From NCBI GenBank assembly GCA_010909165.1, contig MU008162.1, positions 682,001 to 746,000 on the forward strand: a stretch of 64,000 nucleotides of DNA, read 5' to 3'. This DNA comes from Anthoceros angustus. Taxonomy: Eukaryota > Streptophyta > Anthocerotopsida > Anthocerotales > Anthocerotaceae. The notes beneath the pieces were generated by a model, which saw nothing but the letters and a program-made list of their open reading frames with translations, was not told where the DNA came from and made no database searches. The first letter of the stretch is position 1. Each line of letters starts with the position of its first letter. Positions 1-12,000 of this stretch are shown one piece after another. Both the position numbers and the translations under genes were made by a program.

Positions 1-898
1 CATGTGCCATCGCATCATGTTGTTCTAAGCTGGATGTCCCAGTTTGATTTGTCCAAAGACGGTTACATCTCACAGGAGGAGTTCATACACGGCATGGGCA
101 GATGGCTGGCGACCGTCATCAAAGCCAAAAAGAACAGTGAGGGCTCCCACAACACTATATGGAATGCCGAGTGGCAGGTATGCCCCTTCCAGGTCTCTTA
201 ACTGAATTACAAACTCGTTTCACAGCTCTGACCCTCAGGAGTCCTGCAGAATGCCAGGAATGAGCTCGCACTACTGGACGACTCTGGAGACGACGATGAC
301 GAGGAGGAGGAGGAAAAGGAGGCTAGTGCACAATTCATCATCATCAAGGCCATCTTGCTCATTGCCTTAGGAGCTATAATTGCGGGGGTCTTTGCAGACC
401 CTCTGGTTTCAGCCATCACCAACTTCTCCAATGCTGCTGGCATCTCTCCGTTTTTCGTTGCCTTTGTTGCCACACCCATGGCCACAAACTCCAGTGAGGC
501 CATTTCTTCAATTCTGTTTGCTAAGAGCAAACGAAAACGCAACATCTCCATGACATACTCTCAGGTCAAAAGCTTCATCCTTTCCCATCACCCATCTTCC
601 TTCACTCCAGGTTCTGGCATGTAGTGACCCATCTGTGGTGAGCTTGCAGGTTTATGGAGGTGTGACAATGAACAATACCTTGTGTCTGGCCATCTTCTTG
701 GCCGTGGTGTACGTAAGGGGGCTGGTGTGGGATTTCTCCTCGGAGGTGGCAGTCATCGTCTTCAGTACTGTTGTGATCGGAATTTTAGCTAGTTTCCGAA
801 CCACATTTCCTCTGTGGACAGGTCTTGTGGCACTGGCCATTTATCCCATCTCCATAGCCCTTGTTGCAGTTCTGGATTCCTTTTTTGGCTGGCAATAA
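1..898 (+). CDS. NCL: NCL-type Na+/Ca2+ exchanger with EF-hand, 3' part only
   Basis: Membrane cation/Ca2+ exchanger of the plant NCL family (NCX-like protein with EF-hands), expected to move Ca2+ and Na+ across cell membranes. The gene runs off the left edge, so the N-terminal half is missing. Exons read as <1-177, 250-564 and 650-898, with introns of 72 and 85 bp and all junctions in phase 0. Exon 1 has an EF-hand-like loop (DLSKDGYISQEEF). Exon 2 has an acidic run (DDDDEEEEE), then the second exchanger repeat with the alpha-2 signature GISPFFVAFVATPMATNSSE. Exon 3 ends in membrane segments and FGWQ, much like the Arabidopsis NCL C-terminus as remembered. The first intron starts GTATG and the second GTCAAA, a weaker donor. 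The family call is firm; transport direction is not visible here. Confidence 0.9.
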
Positions 899-1233
899 TC
901 TCAACTGATGTGTAGACGAGCCGCTGCCTCTTTTTTGGATGTTATGGAAACTTCAAGGAATGCAGGTTCAAAACTGTGCATTGTCACCTTGGTGTAATTT
1001 TTAATCACACGTGTAATAACATGCGCGTAGCCTCAGTTTCTACCTGTGTACATATTAGGAAACAGCAGGACAAAGTAATACAATAGCCTTCTTCTGAATT
1101 TGAATGAGACTGTCCGAAAGGTGCTTGAGACAATATTTGAAGATAGTACGCATGATTAAATACGGGATGAATAGAATACAATGAAAATATTCGCAAGCTG
1201 CCAGACAAAACAATCTTTAAGACTCATGTGGCT
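899..1233. other. Convergent 3' intergenic gap
   Basis: The NCL gene (+) and the PLGG1 gene (-) end toward each other across 335 bp. I see only AT-rich 3'-UTR-like sequence and no supported gene. Confidence 0.6.
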
Positions 1234-3426
1234 CTAAGTGAACAAAAGGTTCCTCGCCGCAGGAATTGTACAAGCTAGGGAGCAGACAGCACCCATCAAA
1301 ATGTACGAAGCTGCACAAAAGGGCATCAGATCTGGTTCACCGGCTGCGATTGATGCAGAACCAAACGCATGAGAGCTGCGAAATCAAGTACACTTCTGGG
1401 TTAGAAGAGTGGCACAATTACAAGGTAAGAGACCATCGTTTATGCAGCCAGAGTACCTGCAAGCAGTAGTAAGACCCCGAGCAATGAGGTCATCTATCCG
1501 CAGACGGGACAGCAACCACTTGGAAAGATTTGCCCCTAGCAATCCCGTGATTATGCTCGCAGCTAAAGCCAAGGAGACGTTGCCTGCATTGAGTAAACAA
1601 ATAGAGCAATTGATTTGAGTCACAACGTGCAAGTTTGTGAAGGTTGGCGACAACGAAAAGGCAGGGCATGTGCCGACACTCAAACCAGGTCACCTTGTAA
1701 TGTCTGAGTGATTGGAACAGCAAATGGCATGGCAACACTTCGTGCCGCGACTGACCGAGTTAGACCAGCATCCAAGCCTAACTGGCGCCCGAGCACTCCA
1801 GTCAGCAGAAGGGAGAACAAGCCGGCTGCTGGAACCACAGCCAGTATCTCACGTGCATGTCGCTTCAAGACCTGCACAGCAAGCAATATCACGTTCGCTG
1901 ATCAGGGGCAGAAGGTGGGATGACAACAAACGGTCGTTCTTCGGTCACTAGTTGGAGCTACCTCGCGTTGCCGGAACAGTGTCAAGGAGTAAGAAACTGT
2001 GAGGGGACCGAGAAAAGCCATTAGCACATCGCCTCCGCCAGGGGTCCTCACATCCGAGGTCAAGTACAATCCTGAACAGCAGCCATAGCGCGTCTGTCAG
2101 TGAAAGGGAAAAACTGTGACACCCGCCCATCATCATAAGGTTGTTGGAACTCGGGACTCGGGAGGCGAAGGAAACAAACCCAAAACCGACAAAAAGCTCT
2201 GCTCTGTGACAACGCCGAAGAAGAAGGCTGCCACTATTGTGAACGCGGCGGCAGTGAGAACGGGATGGACGAACTTCTTGACGGGGCCTGGGAGGCTGCA
2301 ACCGGCAACAGAGCGGAACATTTAGACCGTTGCATCGCCTGTGAGCTAGCCATGCCCAATTCACAACATTTGCCAACTGCAGCACAATTCTCAAACTCGG
2401 AGCATGGACCACTCACTGCGAACCAAGAAGAAATCCAGACACCGTTGCAGCAGCGAAGAACGGAGCAGCTGTGGTCGCCGGGTTACCCAAAGCCGCAGGT
2501 GCGGCGTAGGCCAGACCAAATCCTGCTACCCCGACTCCAGCCCAAGAGAGCATCTCCCAGATCCCGAACGGGGCTGTGGACACCATGTTCGGCGCGTCCC
2601 CGAGCCTGCCATTGAAACTCTTCCTCGCAGCCGACGCCACCCCTCCCACGGCCAGCAGGTTCACCACCCACGCCAAAGCTGCATTCACAAACAAACACCA
2701 GAAAAATGCGTCCACTCAACCCCCGACGCCCACACCACCTCGCACCCAACACCCACACCATCAGGGGGAGGATCTGGACGCACCTACCAGAAACAGCAGC
2801 CGCCCGCCCTGCCCCGGACTCATATTCTGCACCGCGGCCGGCAGCATCACCAGCGGCGGGGTGTAGAAGAGCGGCATCCAGCGCTGCATGAGCTCCGTGG
2901 CGGGCAGGAAGAAGGCCATGACCCGCTTAGACAGCTTGGGGAACTTGATGTCCGTCCCAGCCAGCGCCCCGAAGAGCAGCAGCATGCCCACCGTCGGACT
3001 GGGCAGGCTCCGCAGCCCCGCTGGCAGCACCTGCCACTGCGCGATTCCCGCCCCCAGCGCCTTCTCCCCGCCCACCAGCAACCCAACTGCGAGCGCGATC
3101 TGCAGAGGCTGCAGCGGCCTCCCCTGCCCGGACACCTGCTCCGAGAGCTCCGCGTCTAGCACCGCCTGCACCGTCACCACGCCCCTCCTCCTGCTCCGCC
3201 TCCACGTCCTCAGCGCCGCAGCTCCCAGCTCCTGCCTGCCCACCTCGAATCTCCCTCTCCAGCCCCGCCATTGCACGCTGCATCCCCGGCCCTGCAGCCC
3301 GCTTGATGCAAACAACGCTGTTGGTGCTGCGCAAATCCTCGTACCTGCCGCAGCGGATTCAGGAACCAGGAGAGCAGGCGCGCCCACTGCTCCTGTGCTC
3401 AATGCGCCCAAGCCTGCCATTTTCAA
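1234..3426 (-). CDS. PLGG1: Plastidal glycolate/glycerate translocator
   Basis: Chloroplast inner-envelope carrier of photorespiration that exports glycolate and imports glycerate. It is a plant fusion of LrgA-like and LrgB-like parts. Seven exons can be joined in frame: 2784-3426, 2417-2678, about 2187-2295, about 1962-2093, 1694-1871, 1457-1583 and 1234-1375, giving about 530 aa. The first ~130 residues are Ala/Arg/Ser-rich like a transit peptide. The LrgA part carries SPTVGMLLLFGALAG. The LrgB part has VLKRHAREILAVVPAAGLFS, GNVSLALAASIITGLLGAN, RIDDLIARGLTTA and a last exon with SHAFGSASIAAGEPD. These follow the Arabidopsis protein closely as remembered. The exon 3 donor is uncertain: an alternative ends at FFFG, with about nine fewer residues. 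The ATG at 3426 fits an upstream-open leader. Confidence 0.9.
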
Positions 3427-3747
3427 AATTGCACAAATCCAAATTCAGAAGATGGGAGCAAGAAGCAGGCGGAATCCAGGGCGATGGAGCTGCAGACAAC
3501 CAGGCTCCGGTGAGCCCGACGCTTTCGCATCGCTCTCATGGCGGGAATGGGCGAGCATTACACTGGGCTCACGTGGCAGGATATCGTCACTTCCAAGTGT
3601 CGCCGGCAGACCCTGGCACTTGGCAAACAAGGACTGCGTGAATCGAGGAGTGTGGATACATGGTTTACAGCAGGCGTTTTTGAGATGGAATAAACGAGAG
3701 TGTGGAGGGGAATGTGACCTCATCTGTTACACAAAAGGGTCTTTTGT
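3427..3747. promoter_or_regulatory. PLGG1 upstream region
   Basis: This 321-bp gap lies between the end of the Era gene and the PLGG1 start, both on the minus strand. It must hold the PLGG1 promoter and the Era 3' UTR. No specific element could be assigned by eye. Confidence 0.4.
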
Positions 3748-6146
3748 TCATGCTTGCAGCAGCTCGTCATAATCAATTTTATGGAAGGCTTGCTTGGTCT
3801 TGACATCCAAAGCTAGGTGGACAGTGCAACCCAACAACTTCTGAAGGTCCAAACGGGCACCAGTGCCGATCTCCCTGCACGGGTGGGAAAAGTCTGAAGG
3901 GTCATGGACAATCCGATGAAAAAGCTGACGAGCAGGCATAGAGAAATTGCTCCATCTACTTGCCTGATAATGGATCCGCCTTTTCCGACTATGATCTTTT
4001 TATGGTCCTCCTTTTGCACAATGAACTGTTGTTCGATTCGAATGGAACCATCTTTTAGAACCTTCCAAGAAACATGATGGTGGTCGATGGCGTATGGGAT
4101 TTCCTGCTTGGGTATCGAAGATGAAGATCAGGAACGCGGGCTGCGACTTCAGTGAACAAAGTGATTTGAGGACGGGAAAGGGAAGGCGTGAGAAGAGGGT
4201 ACTACCTCATGTATGTAGTTGTACAGGTGCTCTCGAACAACTTCCATGGCAAGATCCTGCTTCGCGGTTGGGCTTGGGTTTCCGCGTTCATATTGCCAGG
4301 GTCTCAGTATACCCTACAGTACCCAGGCACATGAGACGCTGACAGAGCACTAGACATACAGGAGATGCGCGGCAAAAAGGAATTGAAGCATAAGGCACAT
4401 CAGATTGCTTTACCAACCTGATCAACCAAATATTCGCGAATGTCTCGTACTCCTGAACCACTTTTACTGGAAATCATAAACACCCTGATGAAAGTGAACG
4501 GCGGGTTATCAGCAGAAGCACTCAATGAAGGATTGCCCAAAAACAACATGCGAGCAGCATGAAGAAAACAGACTTGAAACTGAACATCACCTGTCGAAAT
4601 TGGCAAGTTGAACAAAATGGTCCGCTAGAGGTAGCAAGGATTTCTTGTCAGTTATAAGATCCACCTTGTTCAGGCACAGAATCTTCTTCTTTTCCCAGTC
4701 ATCTTCCTCCCCCAACTTTGCGACCAGCCGCTCCACTCGCTTATCTGGTCTGTAGCAACATAATTAGCACGTGACTATCCACATAGCATGATAAGGAGTA
4801 CGCTCCACACAGCTGTCCAGCAACTGACCTAAGTATCTGTCGACTCGCATCCACAACCACAAGTATTGCTTCACAGGTTGCAGCGGCCTGCCAGGCCGTG
4901 CCGACTGAGGCAATCCTGGAGCGTCTTATAGGATACCCTTGAGAATCTACTTGAAGGCCAGGTGTATCGTAAATCACCTTGAAAGAGGACAAGGCGTTCA
5001 TCAACTCCCAGGCACCAACACACCCCATCTAGAAAAAAAATTCTTCCACGAATTCAATGGACGAGGCTTGGTTGAGCTTCACCTACCAGCTGAGTGTCTC
5101 CTTGCGTGTGCACACCGACGTGGTCAGCATGGGTCGTATTCGTCTTTCGTGAAACTGCTGAAACCTTACTCCCCACCTGCCGCCATCACCATCACCTCTG
5201 TTAGCGGCTCCTGACTGCAAGTCCACCGAGATGTCAAACCTTCCTCAAGCTGGTAGCCAGGAATGAGCATGTGCAGGCATTCTAGAGCACCAAGGCACAC
5301 CGCACAATTTAACGGGACGGCCCCTAGCATCTGAAACGTCACCAGATTACAAACCACACCCACCAGCTGATTCGTGAGTGCCGATTTCCCCGCATTTGGA
5401 GCCCCAACCACTGCCACACTGAGGGACCGCTGTTCGGTTTCAGGGACAAATTTCTCCTCCTCAAGAATATCAAAAGCTTGCCTAAGCACGCTTGCTGCAA
5501 CATCTACATCTGCATTTACTGCTGCTTCCACGTCACGAAGCTCCCTGCCCTCTGATACCACAACAGCCCTCTGAGCGCCCTTCTGTCTCCGCTTCGCTAT
5601 CCTTTCCTTAATTTCCTGTACCACAGAATGCTCAAGTGAATCCTGCTGGTACTCTTTCCCAAGCCCCTTCGCTACTTCACCGCCGCTTCCCGCTTCCAAA
5701 TCCTCATTCCCACTTGCTTCCCTATCATCTCCTCTACCAGAAGCATCCCCTCTCGCTGAGAATGCGATACTGCTCGGGTTGAACCCAGACCGATCTCGCT
5801 CCCTAATGCCATCCTGCGGTTCAACGGAGGAACAGCCTGAATCATCATCCCGGCTTTCTGAAGCTAGCACCCCGGTAAGGGCAGCCTCAGCTTTTGTTCC
5901 TCGTGCCCGAAACCCTCTTCTCCCGCCAACCCACAAAAACTCTGGAGCACATTCCACCAATTCCCTCGCCCTGCCAGACAATTCAGAATGCGATGAGGAA
6001 GCTCGCAATAGGTCGGAAGCAGCAGCCCCAAGACGGTCAGGGGACCACAGCAATTCCCGCTCCTGCAAGATTCCAAATTGAGTCGATTTGCCTTGACCCG
6101 CAAGAGACTTGCAAGCAGCCCTCAGGAGGAGCTTCCGAGCTTGCAT
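3748..6146 (-). CDS. ERA: Era-like GTPase with KH domain, probably mitochondrial
   Basis: GTPase that assists small-subunit rRNA maturation; the plant Era with a long N-terminus is mitochondrial. Eight exons join in frame: 5355-6146, 5087-5164, 4829-4977, 4591-4749, 4418-4484, 4206-4313, 3960-4103 and 3748-3870, giving 539 aa. The motifs appear in order: G1 GAPNAGKSALTNQLVG, switch region SRKTNTTHAD, G3 DTPG, G4 NKVD, G5 SSKSGSGV, then the KH loop VGKGGSIIRQ followed by IGTGARLDLQKLLG. The start at 6146 gives MQARKLLLRAACKSL, a basic amphipathic presequence; the frame is open upstream but has no earlier ATG. About 230 residues of low-complexity, Ser/Glu/Gly-rich sequence precede the G domain, more than in bacterial Era. 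Family call is firm; the organelle is inferred from the leader. Confidence 0.92.
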
Positions 6147-6412
6147 TTCACCTTGCTCCAATTCATCTGCTGATTCACAAGAGGTCCACAAGCAACCCGA
6201 GATCCCGAAGGCAAGACACCGGGGCCTGCAGGAGGAAAGGGTTTAGGGTTTTAGGATTTAAGGCACAAAAATTTTACAAAATACAGTTTCAGTGATATAG
6301 TAGTACAAGGAAGCTCATCGAATGACATGTCCGATGGAGCTATTAAAGATGACGTTGCCGACAGATCTCTAGAAGCGATCACGATGCTTGACTAGTCCAA
6401 TAGTATGAAAGT

Positions 6413-8994
6413 TCATCGATCTATGTTCAGCTGAACAGTGAGTTCGCTCACACCCAGGTCATTGTACACGCTGTGCACATGTCTCAGAATTTTCTGCTCA
6501 TCCGCCCCTTCCTTTACCTGATGCACACAAGACGGGTTGTGAGTTCTTTTCCTGGGTCTCAACATGCAAGAAAATGCAGAAGCAGGGACAAAAAAGGCAA
6601 GGGCTCGGAGACGGCACCCGTAAGATCATGGTCCCGACCACAAAACCTGGAACCATGTCCCAGAAGCGAGTGATGGAGCACTCTGACACGCCCTCATGCA
6701 TCAGGACCTGATCGACAAGTCATGACACACTGTATATGTCAGAACAAGTCCAGAAGATGGCCAGGCAGATATTTTTCATGAAGGGTTCAGGAAGAGGTAG
6801 ATACCTGGCGCAGGCATTTGCTAAAAGCGGAAGTTGAAATTGCGGTTGGGGACATCTGTAGCAGCACTCCACCTGATGCTTTGAAGATGGGCATAGCCAT
6901 GAACACCACAGAAACTGATACCAGGAGGAAGCACAGCGTTTCTGCGTTGGTCACTCTGCAGCAGAGGACAGTTGTTTACAGTGTGTACAACATTATGGAG
7001 GAGGCCTTTGGGTCTGTTAAACGTAAGCAGAAGAAAGACTTGGGTTTACCCAAGAGCGAGTAGCCAGGATGCCAGAATGACCCCTGCACTGCACAATAGA
7101 ATGCTTTCAAGGTCAGATCAACCATGTGGTTTCTACAAGCGGAAAGTGAGATGATACAGGTGCAGCTTGCAGACGTACCTGCGGATGGAATCGGCTAATA
7201 CATGGAGGCACACTGCGTGTAGGTTCATGTCTTCTGCTTTCCTATACGCTGGATTCAATGACAGTGGGCACGCACGTCAACCCAATGCCAGCCTACAGAA
7301 AAGTGAGAACTGGATGAATGAGTGCAGCTGTGCATGATGGGTGAAGAAGTTCACCAACACGTAGTCGCGCATACTGTCGGAAGAACCATACTCCCAGTAG
7401 ATTGACAAGAAGATTTGTCACTGCTGACACTATTAGGTAGTGCCTGCTCACAAGGGCACCACAAGTATGTAAGTCCATGGGGTGCACGACAGGAACAGCT
7501 TCCGCCTCAGTGAGGGCTCAGAGGAGGGCTCACTTGTGCTCAGATTCGTCCTGAATGAAGGCATGCAGAGCTTCCACAGCAAGAGAAAACGACAGAAACA
7601 GAAGAAACAGCTGCAGTGCCACACAAGGCACAAGCTTAGTACCAAGTGTAGAAAGGAAGAAAGGCCTGCCTGCCTGCCATCACTCACTCACACCAGCAAC
7701 CAAAAACGACGTACAGCATTTGTAAAAGCTGCTAGAACTTCCAGCCTCTTGTATCTGCAAGGCGGAGAGAAAACCGAGTTAGAAACCCATCGTCACAATG
7801 CAGTTCCACAGAGCCACATCACACACATACCCGTATGTAAAAGTTTCGTCTGGCTTCTTCTGTGAACCCACCAGAGCATAGAGAGAAAAAGTGAGAACTC
7901 CGCATCCAAATGTAAGATGAAAGGAGTCAGACACTAGGCCTGCAAACAACACTCAGCATCAAAAACGCATACCAACCAGCACCAGAAACTGCTCACTACA
8001 TCCAAGAACGACACTAACCAATCCGCCCACTGAACAGGCCGATGAGGAATTCGATGGCAGAGTAGAGAAAATTGAGCAGAATGAGCAGGAACAGCTTCTT
8101 TGCCGGTCTCAACCCAGACCTCAAGATGGGGCTCAAGGCCACCAACATCCGCGCCCTCCTCCCAGCCCGCTGCCATCTCCTCTTCACATCCTTTCTCTTC
8201 CCGTCCAAACCCACTGCCTCATCCTCCCCAGAATCGGCCTCCGCCTTCTCGCCCCGCTCCATGGACAGCAGGCGGGTCAAGCTGGGCTCCAGATTCCGGC
8301 CATCCGCCCGAGCCTGCGGAGCCTTCTGCAGCACCGGAGGCTCCCTGGTGAAGGAGGGCCAGGAGGCGAAAGCGGCGCCTGCTCTGGCAGATGCGGAGCT
8401 GAAGGGCGAGGTCTGGGGGTAAGGAGACCTGATGGGCTTGGAGGGGATGGCCGGGCTGGGAAGAGGCCGCCCATTTCCGCCCCCGGGGAGCCTGAATTCT
8501 GCAGATGCCGCCGGCGGCTTCAGCGGGGAGGAAAGAAAGGTGGGAGTGGAGTAGGAAGAACCCGAGAGAGAGCGGAAGGTTCGCTGAGGCTGGGATTGCG
8601 CAAATGGGGGAGTCGGCAATGGAGCATCCGCAGATCTGTTCCCGGTCTTCCTTGGAGGCGTCAATGGAAGCGTCTCGAAGGTAGCAGCACCGGCTGAGTC
8701 CGTGGAGAATTCGGCATGGCTGGGGAGCTTGCCGAGAGAACCCAAATTCGACTCCATGGATTCCTCTGAGCTCAGATTCTCCGGCCGAGCCCAAATCGCT
8801 ACCGGCCTCTTCCTCTCGCATGCCGCAGCCTGGATGGAGCTCGCCTCCTCATGCTGCCGGCTTCCAGGAAAATTCGAAGGGGGAAGGCGGAATTCGGAAT
8901 TCAGCTCTCCCGGGCCGAACTTCCGTCGCACGTCCGCGGACGAGGAAGCGAGGGGGACGGAAAAGGAGGACCTTAAGGGCTGGGTTGCTTGCAT
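6413..8994 (-). CDS. MTP5: MTP5-like cation diffusion facilitator (zinc)
   Basis: CDF-family zinc transporter subunit. In Arabidopsis, MTP5 works with MTP12 to load zinc into the Golgi. Ten exons join in frame: 8019-8994, 7831-7939, 7715-7754, 7534-7610, 7361-7443, 7179-7248, 7050-7088, 6805-6955, 6618-6707 and 6413-6517, giving 579 aa. Two micro-exons are only 40 and 39 nt. Hallmarks are LVSDSFHLTFGCGVLTFSLY, FTYGYKRLEVLAAFTNA, HYLIVSAVTNLLVNLLGVWF, HAVCLHVLADSIRSAG and a cytosolic C-terminal domain. TM2 reads HLTFG where zinc-carrying CDFs have HxxxD; the later HxxxD is kept. That fits MTP5 as a helper subunit. A Ser/Pro-rich N-terminal extension of roughly 300 residues precedes the membrane domain. 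The start is the first ATG in the frame (MQATQPLRSS). The upstream RDR stop is only 66 bp away. Confidence 0.92.
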
Positions 8995-9060
8995 CAAATT
9001 TGAAATAGCCACAGGAGGGAGTCGGCAGAGGAAAAGAGCTCTGTTAAGGACAAAATTTTG

Positions 9061-12000
9061 TCAGGCGGTGAATTCACAGGAAGCAGATCTGGTTCCACAG
9101 GAATTCACTGCTGCAATGCTTGTGGATCTCGGGTTCTTGGGGAAGAGTAGTTCTAGGACTTCGGGATTTACATAATACGACTGAGCCGGCCTGATTAACT
9201 CTAAGAGGGCATCCCCTGCCACCTTCCAGGCAAAGATGACACTTCCTGCCCTTTTGCCGTTTTCGAGGACCTTGTCCTCCTTTCTCATGGCATCCTGATA
9301 CACCACTGCATAGATTGCGGATGCCTCTTTCTTGATCTGCTCAATGTCTTTGGTCCTGCAGGCAAAGTCTGGGCCTCCATACAGACGCTGCAAGACAAAA
9401 ACGGAAACAGAGTTTGGTCTGTGGGAGATGTGCTGAAAGCAGAGTGTTGGATGGAAGGAATTGGATGGGTCTGCTTACCTCCTTGAACCGGAGTATCGCG
9501 GATTGACACGCAGAATTCTTAATCAAGACATTTGTCTCAGCACATGCCTTGCGCATGATGCTGAGGTATTCTCTGTACAGGCCTTCCCATTCACCGAAGT
9601 ACTTCTGGTATCCATCGATCTCGAACCGGTTATCCACTTCGATGCCACCTGCTCACATGAAACATCACTGTTGGTAAGTCATGCTGTTTCAAAGAATCTC
9701 ACGGGTTGGTTGAGGAGAACAGACCTGAAGGGAACCAAGGGAAGTCTGATGGGTTTTTCACCAGATCGTAGATCCACCCCAAAACCGTCTTGGATCGCTC
9801 TTTACGTTGCTGTTGCATGAAGTGGTCTCGGATATCCTTGTCCATGTGATGCGGCCACACGGTGACTTTCAGATCCGTGGGCACATCGGTTCCCTGCCAA
9901 GCACATATGGTAAACCATAAAAACCTTAACACTCACTATTTGCTGTACGGATCCAGACAGTGCGTCACCAAGCTCACCTTAACACCAGACTTTTCCGCGT
10001 CCAAAGCCTCATAGTATATATTTACAAGCCTGTTGCATTTTCTCAGCACGTCTTCCCCAGATTCTCCTTGCCGCCGAATCTCAGCATACTTGTCCATGGT
10101 GGCCAACCATGCATTCGCTGCCTTGCCCTTGATAAAACTTTACAGACCACTCAGTTAGACACAGGACTCAGAACATCAAAATTCATGAGCTCACCTAGTC
10201 CATGACTCAGAGCATGTAAACACGGACCTTGGTCTGAAACAGGAATCCAGACACAGCTCGAAATAGTCATTTTCAAAAGCTTTGCAGTCCGCAGGAGCCT
10301 CCTTGGGTTTTGGAGCTTTCTCCTTCCTGGGCACTTCCCAAGGACTGCTGACCTTGAAGTGTCTGATTATCTGCACAGAGATAGTTTCAGAAGTGCACAG
10401 ATAGATTCATCCAAAACTGCCCCTAACTGACCGTTACCTCACCTCTCTGTTGAAGCATATCCAGAACTCGTCACCGTCCAAATCGCTGTTGGCCATCTCG
10501 TCGACCACAGACCGCTTCCCCTGCACTGAGAAGAAAATGCCGTATTTTCCCGATCCAATAACGTTCATAAACCCAGCAGGGGGAGGGACAGCCTGAAACT
10601 TGTGGATGTCGCCAAGATGCAAGCCAGGAGGTTTGTATACAAGAACTTCCTCAGCTATTATAGGGTACTCTCTGCGTTCGACCAACAGCATTGTTGGGTT
10701 CCAAAATGAACAAGTCAAGAGCAAGACAAGAAGAGACCAAGTTGGTGACGCTTACTTTATAATCACAACCTCCTGGGGTTTCAGTTGGCCAGTTGGGTCA
10801 GCTAAGCCTTTCAGATAGCAAGTCTGATTCACGGGTATCCTCCCGCGGCTCAGATCCGTCAAATGTGAGTTCAGCAAGTCAGTTAACGTCTTCTGAATGA
10901 AGCACTCCTTGGTACCGAGACCCGCCAATACCATGCGCAGGGCAATCTGGCACTCGTCCCTCTCCCGGACGTTTCTTGCTAACTCTGCAACAACCAAACC
11001 AGACAATGGTAAATCGTTCAGGGTTTCACACGAAGTAAGTTTCTATCAGCAGCTGCATCTCATCAGCATCACCCACCCTTAAACGCTTTCCCGATGTCCT
11101 TGTAGTAAGTTTTCAAGACTTCCAGCCTTTCTAGGGCAAATGCCCTGATAACCTCCTCAGGGACCCCATTGCATACCAACAGCAGGATCAGCTGCGGAAA
11201 GAGCTTCGCTAACTTTGGCTCTCGGCTGTTGAACCAAGGCAATACAAGATATCAGTTGACAACATCTCAAAATCTGAGTGACAAACCTTCTGTAGGGAAA
11301 GAACAATTCCAAATTACCTTGTTGCACAAAGTTCTAGAGCAGTATATGTTGTCCCCGAACATTTGGGATCAGCTGTGACCTTCCTCATAGAAGGTCGGAC
11401 TTGGATCGTTTGGGGAGGCAACTGGTAAGGAGAAGCGAGATCAGTTCGCAGTTCACTCTAGGTGAGTCAATGACAGGAGAGAAATCACACCTCTCTGTTC
11501 ACCAGAAGGAGACCTTTGTACACGCTCCCTTGGTGGAAGAGTCGCTGTTGGACGTATAGACAATAATCCTGCAAAATACAAACTTCCGGTTGTGCCGAGC
11601 TCTTGGGTGAGCTCCAATCAAGATGACCTGAAAGTACAAACTAACATTCTGTACCGGCATTCAGAGCTTCTGTACTATACACCGGAGCCTAAGCAGTCTG
11701 CTCGTACTCGGAGTTGCAGTCCATACTGGGAGATGTCCTTTACACTCTGCATACCTCCGTCGGCTTGGTAGGATCTGTCCCAACTTTCTTCTTGCCCTTG
11801 AAAACAGACGTGGGACAAAGACGCATTAGGTCCTCAGAGATAAATCCGATGCCATCAGTGTGGATCATATCGTCACCGTTGACGTTCCTACAAATCACTC
11901 CCGACTCATCCTGCAAGCAACAATGACGACCGCCTGGTAAGGCCGGAACTCTTCTAAGCAAGAGAGCCATGTCACCAACAGCAACGTACCTGGCAATGAA

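Noticed and set aside
207-551. Minus-strand frame rich in Ser opposite NCL exon 2
   Set aside because: Antisense of the acidic (GAG/GAC) run of NCL.
4829-5028. Exon of Era starting at the in-frame ATG near 5028
   Set aside because: Starting the exon at 4977 after TTTCAAG removes a 17-residue insert and restores the usual TQxVIYDTPG spacing.
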